From contig NC_043741.1 of NCBI RefSeq assembly GCF_004337985.1, forward strand, positions 4,998,140 through 5,062,139: 64,000 bases of DNA, written 5' to 3'. This DNA comes from Pyricularia pennisetigena. Lineage: Eukaryota > Ascomycota > Sordariomycetes > Magnaporthales > Pyriculariaceae. Position numbers and translations under genes: made by a program. Shown one piece after another: positions 1 to 10,545 of this stretch. Under the pieces are notes generated by a model. It did not search any database. It had not been told where the DNA came from and worked only from the letters and a program-made list of their open reading frames with translations. How positions within the stretch are numbered: the stretch's first letter is position 1; every line of letters starts with the position of its first letter.

Positions 1-1007
1 CTTAACAAAAGTCTCAGGGTGGGCCAGCCTGCACGCCGCAGACCACGTCCCTGCCAAGCGCCCACATACCTGGCCCCTCCTCCTGAGATCTTCATCGCCT
101 TCCGGGCATGTTTGAGGTTGGTTGGATTGTTGGAAGCCCAGGCTGATGATCACTCGGTACCGGTAGTGGCGCTGGTAGTGATGACAAGTGGAACACAAAC
201 TGCCATGGCAAACCTGCAAGATAGTTATTATTATTATTCTTATTATTCTTATTATTGTTGTTGTTTTTATTATTATTATTACTATGATTTGTTTTTCTGA
301 GAGTTTTTGGCGACGTTCACTCATGTGTAGAATTCCAACGTGAGCCAGGGAGCGCGCTGTCTCGCTTATAAAATCACAGTTGCATTGCATTGTTCGCTTT
401 CATAAATCTACAGTTCTAGACTAGAAATAGCATCAAGTTTACTTTTTTCGTCGGTCAGCCGTTGAGAGCGACGTTGTCAGGTAAATCGCGCTGCTGGTTG
501 CGAGAGCCCTGCGGATTACTTTTAACCACTCGCGTTTCAGTCTACACTGCCATTCTTAGCTTGTTTCTTGCAAGAGTAATCCCTGCTGCATTTTTACCGG
601 GGAGGGTTCTCGACTTAAATTACCCACGGCAGGTCGCCACCAGATTACCCTGCCACAACCTTTTCAATTGTAAACGTTTGGATGACTCGTGGTCTTTGTT
701 TGGCAATCTAGTCTTAACGTGCAAATCATTGAATTATCTATAGGGCCAATAAAGCGCCGGAACCACAACAGACGTCCCCGGTTCCTAATTAGCAGCTCCA
801 CCAATGGTAAAAAGACAGGGAGAGGTTAAGAGTGATGCCAAGCAAGCCAAGTTGGTACCGTTGGACCCTGTGCGGGCCTGGGATCGAACTGTCGAATTGC
901 ATGTCCTCGTGCTCTGGAAACTGTGACGAGCACAGCAAGACGACCAAACGCTAAGCGCCTCCACCTACCCTACCACAGCCAGCCAGCCAGCCATTTGCCA
1001 TGTTTCC
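1..1007. other. Intergenic, no gene recognised
   Basis: No convincing gene is visible. The stretch holds a TTA/TTC/TTG trinucleotide microsatellite near 225-286 and otherwise AT-leaning unique sequence. The short open frames here lack recognisable domains and have no splice-supported extension. The right part (about 880-1007) is probably the 3' flank of the Ap4A phosphorylase gene, which ends on the minus strand at 1008. Confidence 0.6.
225..286. repeat. TTA-rich trinucleotide microsatellite
   Basis: This is a run of TTA units interrupted by TTC, TTG and TTT units, about 20 triplets in all. It is non-coding and probably length-polymorphic between strains. Confidence 0.85.
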
Positions 1008-1991
1008 TCAGCTGCCATCCCTTGGCACTCCAAACTCCTTGAGCACATTCAAAGGGCCGAGACTCTTCCATTCCTCGACGCTCTCCATCGTAGAAACCGG
1101 TACCAACCCCATCATCCCAATGGAATTTGTCGATGCAGGGCCGAGCACCGAACTCCGCCTCGGTATCACCGCCATCCACTGCCTCGTCATGATGAGGTTG
1201 TGCGGACAGTCGGTTCCCGGTCCCTCGGCTCGGAACTTTGAGCGCGTCGCCATTTCGTCCCTCAGCCCGTCGTAGATCTCCTTCAAGCCTTGACCGGATC
1301 CGTCCAGGGCCCGCCGAAAGTACAGAAACGGCACGTTTGCCGAGCCGCCGTCGCCGCCCTGACCACCACCCTGGTCATGCTCGTCCGCATCGAGAAAAGT
1401 GGTGAACCCCTCGGGCCGGGGCACAAACTGCATGTGCCTGTGCAGGCGGCTGAAGCCGGCCGCGACGCCGCAGTTGTAAAAGGCAAACTGGCCGTCCCGG
1501 AGCACCGTCCAGATGCCGTCCAGATCGACCGCCTCGAGTGGGTCCCACTGTCGCTTGAACCCGTCGCGCGTGAGCAGGAGCAGCTGCGGCCTCGTGTAGC
1601 AGAACTTGTTGGCGCAGAGCCGGTGCTTGGTGCCGACGTCGCAGATCTCGAAGCCCGCCGTGTTGATGTCGCTTCCGGGCTCCAGAGGCGGTTTCAGAGT
1701 CTGCTCCGTGACGTCCTTCTCTTCGGGTGTGTTGGGCTTTTGGCTCAAGCTGGAGGCTACCATGAAGAGAAACTATTTTTTTTTATCCCAATGGGCCACG
1801 GGTCGATATGGTGAGACTTGTTTTATGAAAACACTAAAAAGCGAATGCAGTATAATGAGTGCGCCTACCTTGAAGCCTTGGTCGACAACAGGAACCACCT
1901 TGGTGTTCTTGTCGTATCGGACGTCACCGCTTTCTACGAGGGCGTCGAACCGCTTCAAAATCTCGGCCTCGCTGAGAATTTTCTGCAACAT
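1008..1991 (-). CDS. ATP adenylyltransferase (Ap4A phosphorylase)
   Basis: Two exons (1869-1991 and 1008-1772) give 295 residues. The frame runs GFK|FLF across an intron bounded by GTAGGC and AATAG. The protein carries the HIT-superfamily signature HxHxQ at residues 152-156 (HRHMQFVP), followed by a C-terminal region ending in PRDGS, matching the fungal Apa1/Apa2 family. In yeast these cytosolic enzymes phosphorolyse diadenosine tetraphosphate to ATP and ADP, with the motif histidine forming the AMP-enzyme intermediate. The start ATG at 1991 opens the family-typical N-terminus (MLQKILSEAEILKRFDAL). The gene is divergent from the UNC93-like transporter about 1 kb away; no functional link is evident. 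APA1 and APA2 orthology cannot be separated by eye. Confidence 0.9.
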
Positions 1992-3043
1992 GGCTACCGA
2001 GTTTTGCAGTTGTGGATTTTAGATTTGGCAAATTAATTGCTTTGGAGAATACGGAAGAAGTGAGTACGATTTGAATTGCCAAGCGTTGGGTTATAAAAAA
2101 GTTGTTTGGTGAAAGTGATGCGAAATTGACGGTTTGAGGCGCACAGTCGCGAGTTTCGCGATAAAAAGACCCGCTTATGGAGGATGTCAGGCTGTCATCA
2201 GTGACTTGACCCTTGTCCCTGTCCTGTCGTCAACACCCACTCACCCACGAGTCGCCGGCAGCTTAATCAGACGGCAGCTGTCAGTGGGTGCTGTGCTACC
2301 TTCCAAAATTAGGACAGAGATCCAAGGGGGCTGGAGGAAAGTGAAGTGAGAATTGGTCTAGTCTAGATGCTGGCTGCACGATGAGCAGGAATGCCAAACG
2401 CCAAAGACAACGGAAATCGATGCATTGGGCATGAGTGCTGACCTGACAGGCTGGGCCCCATATTTTACGAGCATATACTGTACTGTATGCGGGTATGGGT
2501 TCTGTCGCATCCAATTCCATTCAAACCCTGGGCGACCAAAGTCCCAAGGCAGGCCATGTTCATGCGTTGTTTGCTTTCAAGTCCCACCTACCCTGCACTG
2601 CTCTCTCATCGTCGCTGTGCAGTGTCATGTCTGTGTTCCACTCCTAAAACCAAAACAGTTGTGGCTCACCAACATTTGCATCTAAATTGTCCTCAATGTA
2701 CTACCGGGAATTATTTCTACATCATGTAACCCTCCAATTGAGAATTCGAATACGACTACGGCCGGATCCGATGCCGACGGGCTCCGATGCGACAGGAGCA
2801 CGTGCGATCACGTCAGTGAATCCTTGAATGGTCTCACGCAGAACTTTTCCTTCAACCCCACTCATCGCCGATAAGCGCGAGACTATATGAAGGATGGGTG
2901 CAACGTTGTGTTCCGCTGTGGCCAGCAACAGTCACCGGCCACTTCTGCGTCGTCAAGCTTCCGTCTCCTGGGCTGCCGAGAGTGACTCAGTGACTTGACT
3001 GTTCTCCGCCGTTCAAGTTGTACAAACTGGAAAGCAAGTCGCC
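1992..3043. other. Divergent intergenic spacer
   Basis: This is the 1.05 kb spacer between the start of the Ap4A phosphorylase gene (leftward) and the start of the UNC93-like gene (rightward). It should contain both promoters. No conserved element or open frame with domain content was recognised. Confidence 0.55.
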
Positions 3044-4598
3044 ATGGCGTTCTTCAGGAGCGTCCTCGCCCAGATGATCATCTGCGGTGTTATTGCGCTA
3101 CTTGGGCCAGGTCTATGGGTATGTCAAATCAAACATGTGGCACATTTCAGCTGCATCTTAGCTGACCTTGGAATCTGTGAAAAAAAAAAAAAAAAAAAAA
3201 AAAAAGAATGCCAATAACTCACTTGGTGCTGGTGGTGCCTTGGAGCCCTACCTTGTCAACGCTGGAAACTCGATCGTTTTTGCTTTCATGGGCCTCTTCT
3301 CGATTCTGTCTCCCGTGTTCGTCAACTGGATCGGAGTCAAGCAGACCCTGATCCTCGGGACCCTGGGTTGGTCCATCTACAGCGGATCGCTTTACCAGAA
3401 CAACCGCTTCGGCACCGAGTGGTTCGTCATCCTGGGGGCCTTCATCTGTGGCATCAGTGCCGGGTTCTACTGGGCGGCCGAGGGCGCCGTGATCCTGTCG
3501 TACCCGGAACACCGCAAGCGAGGGCGATACCTGGCCCTCTGGCTGGCCTTCAAGAACAGCGGCCAGCTGATCGGAGGCAGCATCAACCTGGGACTAAACG
3601 CCAGCACCGCGGTCGCCGGCAAGGTGTCGTGGGTCACGCTGCTCGTCTTTGTGTGCCTGCAGGCCCTCTCCCTGCCGGTCGCGTTCCTGCTCTCCCCGCC
3701 GCACAAGGTGGTGCGCAAGGACGGCTCGCCCATCCATGTCGACGAGCGCACGCCCATGCTCGAGCAGCTGCGGCGCATCTGGACCACCATCTCGACGCGC
3801 CGCGTCGGCCTGCTGCTGCCCATCTTCTTCAGCAGCTGGTTCTACTGGGGCTACGGCTCGACGTACCTGACGCTGTACTTTACGGTGCGCGCCCGCGCCC
3901 TCGCGTCCTTCCTGTCGGCCATCACGGGCACCATCGCCTGCATCGGCTTCGGCGTCTTTCTGGACTCGGACAGGTTCACGGTCAAGCAGCGCATCCGCTG
4001 GGGGTTCCTGGCGTCGTGCGGACCCTTCACCCTGCTCTGGATCTGGGTCTTTGTGGTGCAGCACGACTTCAACAATGCGCACCCGGGTGCCCTGGACTGG
4101 CTGAGCCCCGGGTTTGGGCGCGCCTTTGGCGTCTACATCATGCTCAACACGATCGGCAACATGGTGCAGAACTTTTTGTACTTTTTGGTCGGCACCATCG
4201 GCGACGGCACCTCGGAGCTGAGCAGGCTGACGGGCTTGCTCAGGGGCGTAGAAAGCTGGGGCCAGTGCGCTTCTTTTGGGATCAGCAGCAGGTGAGTCTT
4301 TTTTTTTTTTTTTGTTTGTTTGTTTGTTTGTTTTTGCTTCCTCAATGTGGCGTCCTGCGGTCAAGTTGTGTGCATATGACTGGGCATTAACGCATTATAC
4401 CGGTCTAGCAAATTCAATCTATTCCACACCGTTATTATCAACCTCGTGCTTTGGGTGGTCAGCCTGGTACCTGCATTTGTTAGCGTCTGGGAGGTGGAGG
4501 ATAGGAAGCACGCGGGAGCTGTCGAGCCCTCCGAGACTGACGGCAAGGTCGAACCGGTTGACAGAGTCGGTGTCGATGGGGAAATACCCAAGGTTTGA
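3044..4598 (+). CDS. UNC93-like MFS membrane protein
   Basis: Three exons (3044-3118, 3207-4291, 4409-4598) encode 449 residues; the joins are LW|NANN and ISS|SKFNLF. The protein is almost entirely hydrophobic helices with the fungal UNC-93/DUF895 pattern: an N-terminal GPGLWNANNSLGAGG block, GFYWAAEGAVILSYPE in the first half, and NTIGNMVQNFLYFLVGT in the last third, then a short polar C-terminal tail rich in E, D and V. Members are predicted 11-12 helix major-facilitator proteins. Their substrate in fungi is not established, so none is proposed. Intron 1 ends in 26 consecutive A residues running straight into the AG acceptor, which is unusual because acceptors normally follow pyrimidines. 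Intron 2 contains a T run and GTTT repeats. Confidence 0.88.
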
Positions 4599-5000
4599 AA
4601 GTGAGCTTATCGATCTGCAACAGTCCATGAACGACAATATATACCGTAGGTTCCTTCATAAGTAAGACTTGGCTACAAAAATTCAGAGGCAGGGCTTTCC
4701 TATCGATGCATACAAACATCAGACCAAGACCATATCCACTTCGCTCAAAGTTTACTGCGACATGAAATGTGGGCCGTTTAATTAGCGAGTCGGCGCACCA
4801 CCAGCCAAGTGGGGTGTTCGCGAGGTAAATGCGGGTCCTGATTGGCCAAGTCACCAACCAACCCTATGCGACTTCGCTCAAGAACATCTACAGTGTCCAC
4901 CATCGTAGCTTTCCAAATTTCTGCGCACCTTTTTTTTTTATCGCTTCTAAACTCCACCAGCAGCGTCTTCCGTCATCCAGTTCATTAAACAGCTCGGACA
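4599..5000. other. Short intergenic spacer before tRNA
   Basis: This is unique sequence between the UNC93-like stop codon and the tRNA-Gly gene. No gene or repeat was recognised. Confidence 0.5.
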
Positions 5001-5095
5001 GCGTACATGGTTTAGTGGTAAAATCCATCGTTGCCATGAATATCTTGCATAGACATTGATTCGATGGGCCCCCGGTTCGATTCCGGGTGTACGCA
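5001..5095 (+). tRNA. tRNA-Gly (GCC) with 24-nt intron
   Basis: The acceptor stem GCGTACA (5001-5007) pairs with TGTACGC (5088-5094), with discriminator A at 5095. The D-arm carries box A (TGGTTTAGTGG) and the T-arm reads CCCGGTTCGATTCCGGG. The anticodon stem CATCG/CGATG encloses TTGCCAT, giving anticodon GCC at 5033-5035. The frame is interrupted one base 3' of the anticodon by about 24 nt (5037-5060), the canonical intron position (37/38) for eukaryotic nuclear tRNA introns. The mature tRNA is 71 nt, normal for tRNA-Gly. Confidence 0.95.
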
Positions 5096-5138
5096 GGTGA
5101 CACATCACATGAGAATCTCGTGATGATGAAAACTTTCC

Positions 5139-5143
5139 TTTTT
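5139..5143 (+). terminator. Possible RNA polymerase III terminator
   Basis: TTTTT is the first run of five T downstream of the tRNA-Gly gene, 44 nt past its 3' end, and would stop pol III on this strand. Confidence 0.5.
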
Positions 5144-5560
5144 ACTTGTTGGCGCGAGAGATTTCTGTTTACGTTTTCTTTGCCACTCCCCTCTAATTTT
5201 GTTCCTTGACGAGTTGCTAAGGATCCCTACCCTGTAGCGAGCAGTTCCATCTGCCCTCTATACGGTAAGAACAACAGTGGTTAGCTGTTTGTTCTCACCT
5301 AAAAGCCACTGTTGTTTGATTTGGATAACAGAATATGGCAGTCCTTTATCAAGGCGCAGGACGGTGGCTTTTTCGGGTGTTGAACGAGTGTCGACACCGC
5401 AAGCAATCAAGACTTTATACTTATACTGGTGTAAATCTCATTGGTCACGCTTGGATATAATCTCAAGCATGGGTAGGCGTACAGCCCCAGGTACGCAAGA
5501 GTAGCCGGCAGCAGTTGACAAGGCTCCATCTAGGATCACTCAGGTGCTGGTCCCAGGCAC

Positions 5561-5647
5561 TGTTGTCGCAGGCTATATTTACCGAAGTCACTGGCATTAG
5601 TCATAGACGGGAGCTTTCGTCTTTTGGCTGTGCTTTTTAGTGCAACA
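5561..5647 (-). mobile_element. MITE-like repeat, copy A (inverted)
   Basis: The reverse complement of this 87 bp stretch matches copies at 26429-26514 and 52420-52503 over nearly the whole length, including the shared core GACGAAAGCTCCCGTC, then TGACTAATGCCAGTGACTTC and GGTAAATATAGC. The ends are imperfect terminal inverted repeats (TGTTG..CGCA on one side, TGTTGCAC on the other). There is no coding capacity, so this would be a non-autonomous element. A target-site duplication is not clear at this copy. Confidence 0.72.
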
Positions 5648-5917
5648 CCTGTTATAGGTATGGCTGTAATATAACGCGGCTATAAACTCGCTTGGGTGTT
5701 TGCATGAATAACAAGGTAGGTCTTGGTAATTATAGTACATGTTTACAGGATTAAATATTCTCCTTTTGACAGAAACGCGCCACCACCATCATCAATCAGC
5801 CTTACACAGTTCGCGCGGGACTCGTTGCCTTTTTGCATATTTGCCAGACTGAGACGGTCCCAGGTAGTCAGTAGAAGTTTTGCCGTGCAACCTTGGCAGT
5901 TATACCCGCCGGCCGAG

Positions 5918-6679
5918 CTAATCGGAGGGTTCGGATTCGGAGGTAGACACAGGCGTCTCATCCCTCAGGCCCAGAGCCATCCTCTCAAACCCGGCCGGAA
6001 CAGTTCGAGGCGACAGGGGCTCCTCGTCGACGACTCGAAGACAGAGCGGAGCAACGACCGGTCTTGTATCCTCTGTCGGTTCCTCTGCATCGGCGGCAAG
6101 ACCACCCCCAAAGATGCCCATCTCGAGCCTCCCCTCCAAGGCGTCGTCGAGCATCTCGCAGACCGCGGCCGAGAGCATGTAGCCGAGGTCGTCGCGCACC
6201 ACGACAGACGGCTCGACCGCCTCCCAGTCGATCTCGTCGAACTCGACGCGGACCTCGCCGACGTAGCAGCCGTCAAAGTCGTCGGGTGCCGGCTCCCGGC
6301 CCAGCGCGACGCACAGCTCGACGGCGCACCAGCGCTCCGCCAGCCGGTCCGGCACCGCGACCACGGCGCACCGGCCCGTCCTCGGGTCCCGCACCCGCTG
6401 CGCCAGGTAGCCGCAGCCGGCGGCGCAGGCCACGTAGCCCGGCAGCCTCACGCGGCCGTCGTCGAGCTTCTCCTCCTGCGAAAAGACCGTGTCGAGGGTG
6501 CGGAGCGCCGCCGTCTTGCAGTCCGGGCAGCTGGTGCGGCGTCGCTTGGCCGCCGCCGGCGGTTTGGAGGTCGGTTTTTGCTTCTGGTGGTGGTTCTTGT
6601 CGCCCGGGGTGTGTTTGGTCGCCGGGCGCTTGTTGGTTTGTCTGGGCGCCTTCTTGAGAGATCGGGTCTCGTGAGGCAT
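5918..6679 (-). CDS. Hypothetical protein with Cys pairs
   Basis: This single-exon frame of 253 residues starts at the first ATG (6679); the frame is open upstream but without another ATG. The N-terminal third is basic and low-complexity (K, P, Q, T rich). It is followed by SCPDC and CAAGC about 40 residues apart, which could form a zinc-binding ribbon, then an acidic region with GCYVGEVRVEFDEIDWE. I recognise no family. Very high GC at third positions and a continuous frame support real coding. The N-terminus resembles a disordered or nuclear-targeting tail (AAAKRRRTS). It has no obvious functional neighbours. Confidence 0.6.
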   Translation of the reverse strand: MPHETRSLKKAPRQTNKRPATKHTPGDKNHHQKQKPTSKPPAAAKRRRTSCPDCKTAALRTLDTVFSQEEKLDDGRVRLPGYVACAAGCGYLAQRVRDPRTGRCAVVAVPDRLAERWCAVELCVALGREPAPDDFDGCYVGEVRVEFDEIDWEAVEPSVVVRDDLGYMLSAAVCEMLDDALEGRLEMGIFGGGLAADAEEPTEDTRPVVAPLCLRVVDEEPLSPRTVPAGFERMALGLRDETPVSTSESEPSD

Positions 6680-9237
6680 CTTTTGGGCGCTTTTGTTTTT
6701 TTGCAGGGAGGAAGAGTGTTCTCGTGGCAAGGTCGTCTTGGGACGGCTTTCGGTAGTGCGTCGGGAATGGGACTCTCTCCCCGTCACAGATACCTGGGTC
6801 AAAGGCAGATATGCAGAAGCAGAGTTGCATTCAGAGATTCGAGTCGTTGACCAACTTCCATTATTGTGTTTGAGTGACAAACTGGTCCAAGTTTGCTATG
6901 TTTTTTTGGTGGTTTTTTTTTTTTTGTTGACATGAATGTGAAAGAGAGAAAGACAATGCGTTTGTTTGGCTTTGTGCTGCGTCACGATCATTCTGTGACG
7001 CGAAAGAGCTGGTCTACATGACTGAGTGAGTGTCTCCTTGTCCTTGAGGGGAGGCCATTGTGTCAGTCAGGTCCTCGAGCTGATCTTGACAGCTTGGAGT
7101 CCACGTCATCGAGTCATTTCTCGAGTGAGAGAATGCACCATTTTGAAAGTCAAATGGATGAAAGCAGGAGTATTGGCTGGTGAGGTGCCATCATGAGCAT
7201 GAGGATTTGAGGTTTGGCCTCATTAGTAGGAGATGTATTGATTCAGCAGTGCAGGACGTGAGAAAAAAAGGTGTGCCAAGTTGGCTTGGACACTACAAAC
7301 GGAGCTATTTGTTATTTCCGTGCTTGTGCTTTGACAGGCTGTTTTTCGGCCTTTTGTTCGTTAGAGCAATCTGTCCAAGTCCAAGATCAAACTGGATAAA
7401 AGTCTTGGGCGCGGGTTTCAACACGTGGAATTGAGGCTATTCAGAAGGAAATAATCCCTGCTTTGCTTCATCGTTATGACGTTGAGGAATGAGCATAATC
7501 TGTGGCATTATCACTACGCACTTGGGGTATCTAAGTGACGGGGGACATTGGCCCGGTGATGCTTCAGATCCGACGACATGGATCAATTGGGCACGCTGCA
7601 CCCAAGGAGAGGTGTCGTCCGAACAGACCAAAAATGGCTCTCGGAGCAAAATACGATCAGTTCGCCATGCCATCCCGCCCGGAACCAGCCAAAGATANNN
7701 NNNNNNNNNNNNNNNNNNNNNATCTTTCAGCGTCGATCGGACCGGGCCGGAAAGGCGGAAGAGGGAGCGAAGCGAACAAAGAGAGAGAGAGAGAAAAAAA
7801 ATACATGAATAATCACCGACTTTGAACCAAAACAAAGATGCGGGCAATTTCCAGTCATGATTACTACTGTATTTGCCTTAGTGTCGTAGTAAGTCAATCC
7901 CACCAATCCTCTAGGGTCAGCTGAGTTCCAGGGATCACACCTCTTTGCTACCCTGGGATCAGCGGGATTAGAGAGCCCCACCACCCTCTCTTTTCACCCG
8001 CGCGCGATTCGTCTAGATCGCTCCGCCAGGCCCGGAAAAGGAAGGTTGCTTTAGCTTTTCAAGCATGTCCATCTTGCAACCAAAAATATCACTTCCCCAA
8101 GGGACTCGCCTGATGCCGACCAAGATTGGCACATGAGCTTTATTGTCTTGTGTGGAGGGGTTTGATCTGGAGATAACGACACCCGTCACATTCTGCTGTC
8201 ACCTTCCAGTATTGAGCGGGCGGCCAGAAACACTGCGACCATGTTGCAAAGCTGCAAAAATGCAAAAGAAAGAAAGCCTCCACTTTCTCAGGTTTCTGCT
8301 TCTGACCGGGTCATCCCAATCTGGATTTCGTTTGGGCTGAGACAAGTCTGTAAGTCGAGTAGTAAAGGAAGCTAGCATTTTGAAGGCCATCTCTGACAGA
8401 AGGGCCCTTAGGTATGACAGGCGCTGCTGATAGACAGTTTGCCGGTTTCGAGATTTTAGCTTCGCCATGCCGTTTGTTGCGGCACTGACTGATCCTTGAA
8501 CCCGTCGGATAAGGGGTCAACCCCGCCACCAAGAATTGAAGTGGTCCATGATTGGATTCAGGGGTGCAGCAGTGCAACCTATGAGCACTTGTTTACAGGA
8601 AATATCTCATGTAGGTAATTATTTACGGGCTCAATCTTTTTCATTCGAGCTGTCTTTTATTTTTTTCTCTTCCCCTCCCAGAACAAACAAACAAGAGACG
8701 ACATGGACATGTTCTATTTCATTGTTCATTGTCAGCCACAGAGCTGGTCTTGGATCAGCACAAAAAGCAAATCCTTTGCAAGGTGGCTGACTTGCCTACC
8801 GACGGAGGTTGGGGGCGGCCAGCAAAGAAACAAACGAACGGAGCTGGAAACCAAGACTCCCACCATTCTCCCAGCAAAATGCTCCTCACGGGTTGGCCCA
8901 CTTCCTGCAGTGAGATAGTATTTGAGAACAAAAAAAAAAAATGACGAAACTTTGGTTGCGCCAGCTTGGCGTTCCTGGTCACAGTAATGTTAAGCTGTGG
9001 TCTTGAGGAGTCCGGTTGCATGCACATCCGTTCCTGGTGATCACAGGGTCTTTGCTGTTATGGAACTCGGGGGCTAGACTCGCCCTTATACAGGACACCA
9101 ATATATCCGCCGGACCATCCACGACCATCCACTATCCTTTCGACACTGATGCAGTACTCACGGCCAAGGCTATAGAATCGACACTGGTGTTCACTTGTCC
9201 TCCGCCAAGCAGCCAAAAAAAAAGAAAGAAAAAAAAA
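6680..9237. other. Intergenic spacer with assembly gap
   Basis: This 2.5 kb stretch has no recognised gene. It contains an N run at 7698-7721 flanked by short inverted sequences (AAAGAT before, ATCTTT after, and CCCGG-rich segments on both sides), and a GA-rich tract near 7776-7801. The last 250 bases, with an A-rich leader, are probably the promoter and 5' UTR of the GH18 gene. Confidence 0.5.
7698..7721. other. Assembly gap (24 N)
   Basis: The bases are unknown. The flanks form an imperfect inverted repeat, which suggests a hairpin-forming or GC-rich stretch that failed to assemble. Confidence 0.95.
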
Positions 9238-10380
9238 ATGAAGTGCTCACTCTTTGGAAATATCCTCCTCACGCTGCTAGCAGCATCATCCCTAGCGCTA
9301 CCACTAGACGATGGTCAGCCAGAAAGCACGACGTCCGCGTCGGAAGAGCTCCTCGCGGTATCACCGCTACCCAGGCTGGCCATCTACTTCCAGACGACGC
9401 ACTCGTCGTCGACAGGGCGGCCAATCTCCATGCTGCCGCTCATCACGGAGAAGGGCATCGCGCTGACGCACATCTACGTCTGCACGCTGCACGTCAACTA
9501 CGAGGGCGAGATCCACCTCAACGACTTCCCGCCGGGCAACGCGCGCTTCGCGACGCTCTGGCGCGAGGCCGAGGTGCTGCGCAACTCGGGCGTGCGCGTC
9601 ATGGCCATGGTGGGCGGGGCGGCCGAGGGCTCCTTCTCGAACCGCACGCTGGACGCGCCCGACGGCGACGCCAACTTTGAAAAGTACTACGGGCAGCTCC
9701 GGGACGTGCTGCGCGACTTCAAGCTGCAGGGGCTGGACATCGACGTGGAGCAGCCCATGTCGCTGCGGGGCGCGATGCGGCTCGTCCGGCGCCTCCGGCA
9801 GGACTTTGGGCCCGACTTCACCATCACGCAGGCGCCGGTGGCGACGGCGCTCGACCGGCGCGGCACGCCCAACCTCTCGGGATTCTCGTACCGGGACCTG
9901 GACGCGGCGGTGGGCGGGAACATCGAGTTTTACAACGCGCAGTTCTACAACGGCTTCGGCGACATGTCGACGACGGCGGCGTACGACTCGGTCGTGGCGG
10001 CCGGCTGGGATCCCAAGAGGATCGTGGCCGGCCAGATCACGACGCCGGCCAACGGCCAGCAGTTTGTGCCGTTCGACAAGCTCAAGCAGACCATGCAGGA
10101 CCTGCGCGCCAAGTACGGCGAGATCGGCGGCATCATGGGCTGGGAGTACTTCAACGGCAAGCCGGGCGGCGAGGCCCAGCCGTGGGAGTGGGCGCAGCAG
10201 ATCACCGCCATTTTGCGACCCGACATGCCCACCATGCTGACCGTCAGCCAGGCCGATGCGGACGCCCTGGATGAGGCCTGGGCCGTCAGCGTCGCCGCCC
10301 AGCCGAGCATGGAGCTCGTGCCCGCTGGGTTCGACCCCGAGACGCCCGATGTTGATTATCAGGCGTTGGTGAATGCTTGA
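9238..10380 (+). CDS. Secreted GH18 chitinase-like glycosidase
   Basis: This single exon encodes 380 residues. The ATG at 9238 follows an A-rich leader and opens a signal peptide (MKCSLFGNILLTLLAASSLA). A TIM-barrel GH18 pattern follows: IYFQTTH on strand 1, VMAMVGGAA on strand 3, and the catalytic strand QGLDIDVEQ at residues 164-172, with E171 as expected proton donor and D167/D169 as assisting acids. QFYNGFGD and MGWEYFNG (300-307) are the later barrel strands. The first Asp of the classical DGxDxDxE motif is replaced by Gln164. Family members cleave chitin or the chitobiose core of N-glycans extracellularly. No chitin-binding module is present. Whether it is a chitinase or an endo-beta-N-acetylglucosaminidase cannot be decided by eye. 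Confidence 0.87.
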   Translation: MKCSLFGNILLTLLAASSLALPLDDGQPESTTSASEELLAVSPLPRLAIYFQTTHSSSTGRPISMLPLITEKGIALTHIYVCTLHVNYEGEIHLNDFPPGNARFATLWREAEVLRNSGVRVMAMVGGAAEGSFSNRTLDAPDGDANFEKYYGQLRDVLRDFKLQGLDIDVEQPMSLRGAMRLVRRLRQDFGPDFTITQAPVATALDRRGTPNLSGFSYRDLDAAVGGNIEFYNAQFYNGFGDMSTTAAYDSVVAAGWDPKRIVAGQITTPANGQQFVPFDKLKQTMQDLRAKYGEIGGIMGWEYFNGKPGGEAQPWEWAQQITAILRPDMPTMLTVSQADADALDEAWAVSVAAQPSMELVPAGFDPETPDVDYQALVNA

Positions 10381-10494
10381 TTGGATTGCTTCCTTTTTTT
10401 TGCTAATCTGTATATGGAAGAGAGTTTTGTTAATTTTGTTAATTTTTATTGCATATCATCACAGACCTGGGGAGCTGTGCGTCTGGTTTGGGGG

Positions 10495-10545
<51 letters not shown>

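Larger units (their letters stand above)
5096..5917. other. Intergenic spacer with a MITE-like copy
   Basis: No protein gene was recognised. The spacer contains the pol III T run and, at 5561-5647, the inverted copy of the three-copy repeat described separately. The remainder shows nothing recognisable. Confidence 0.5.

Noticed and set aside
870..940. Possible minus-strand tRNA (T-arm like AGTTCGATCCC)
   Set aside because: No five-pair T stem, acceptor stem or anticodon arm can be formed around it.
5723..6850. Long plus-strand open frame (375 codons) over the hypothetical gene
   Set aside because: It is a shadow of the minus-strand frame in GC-rich DNA; its peptide is Arg/Ala/Pro low complexity without domain content.
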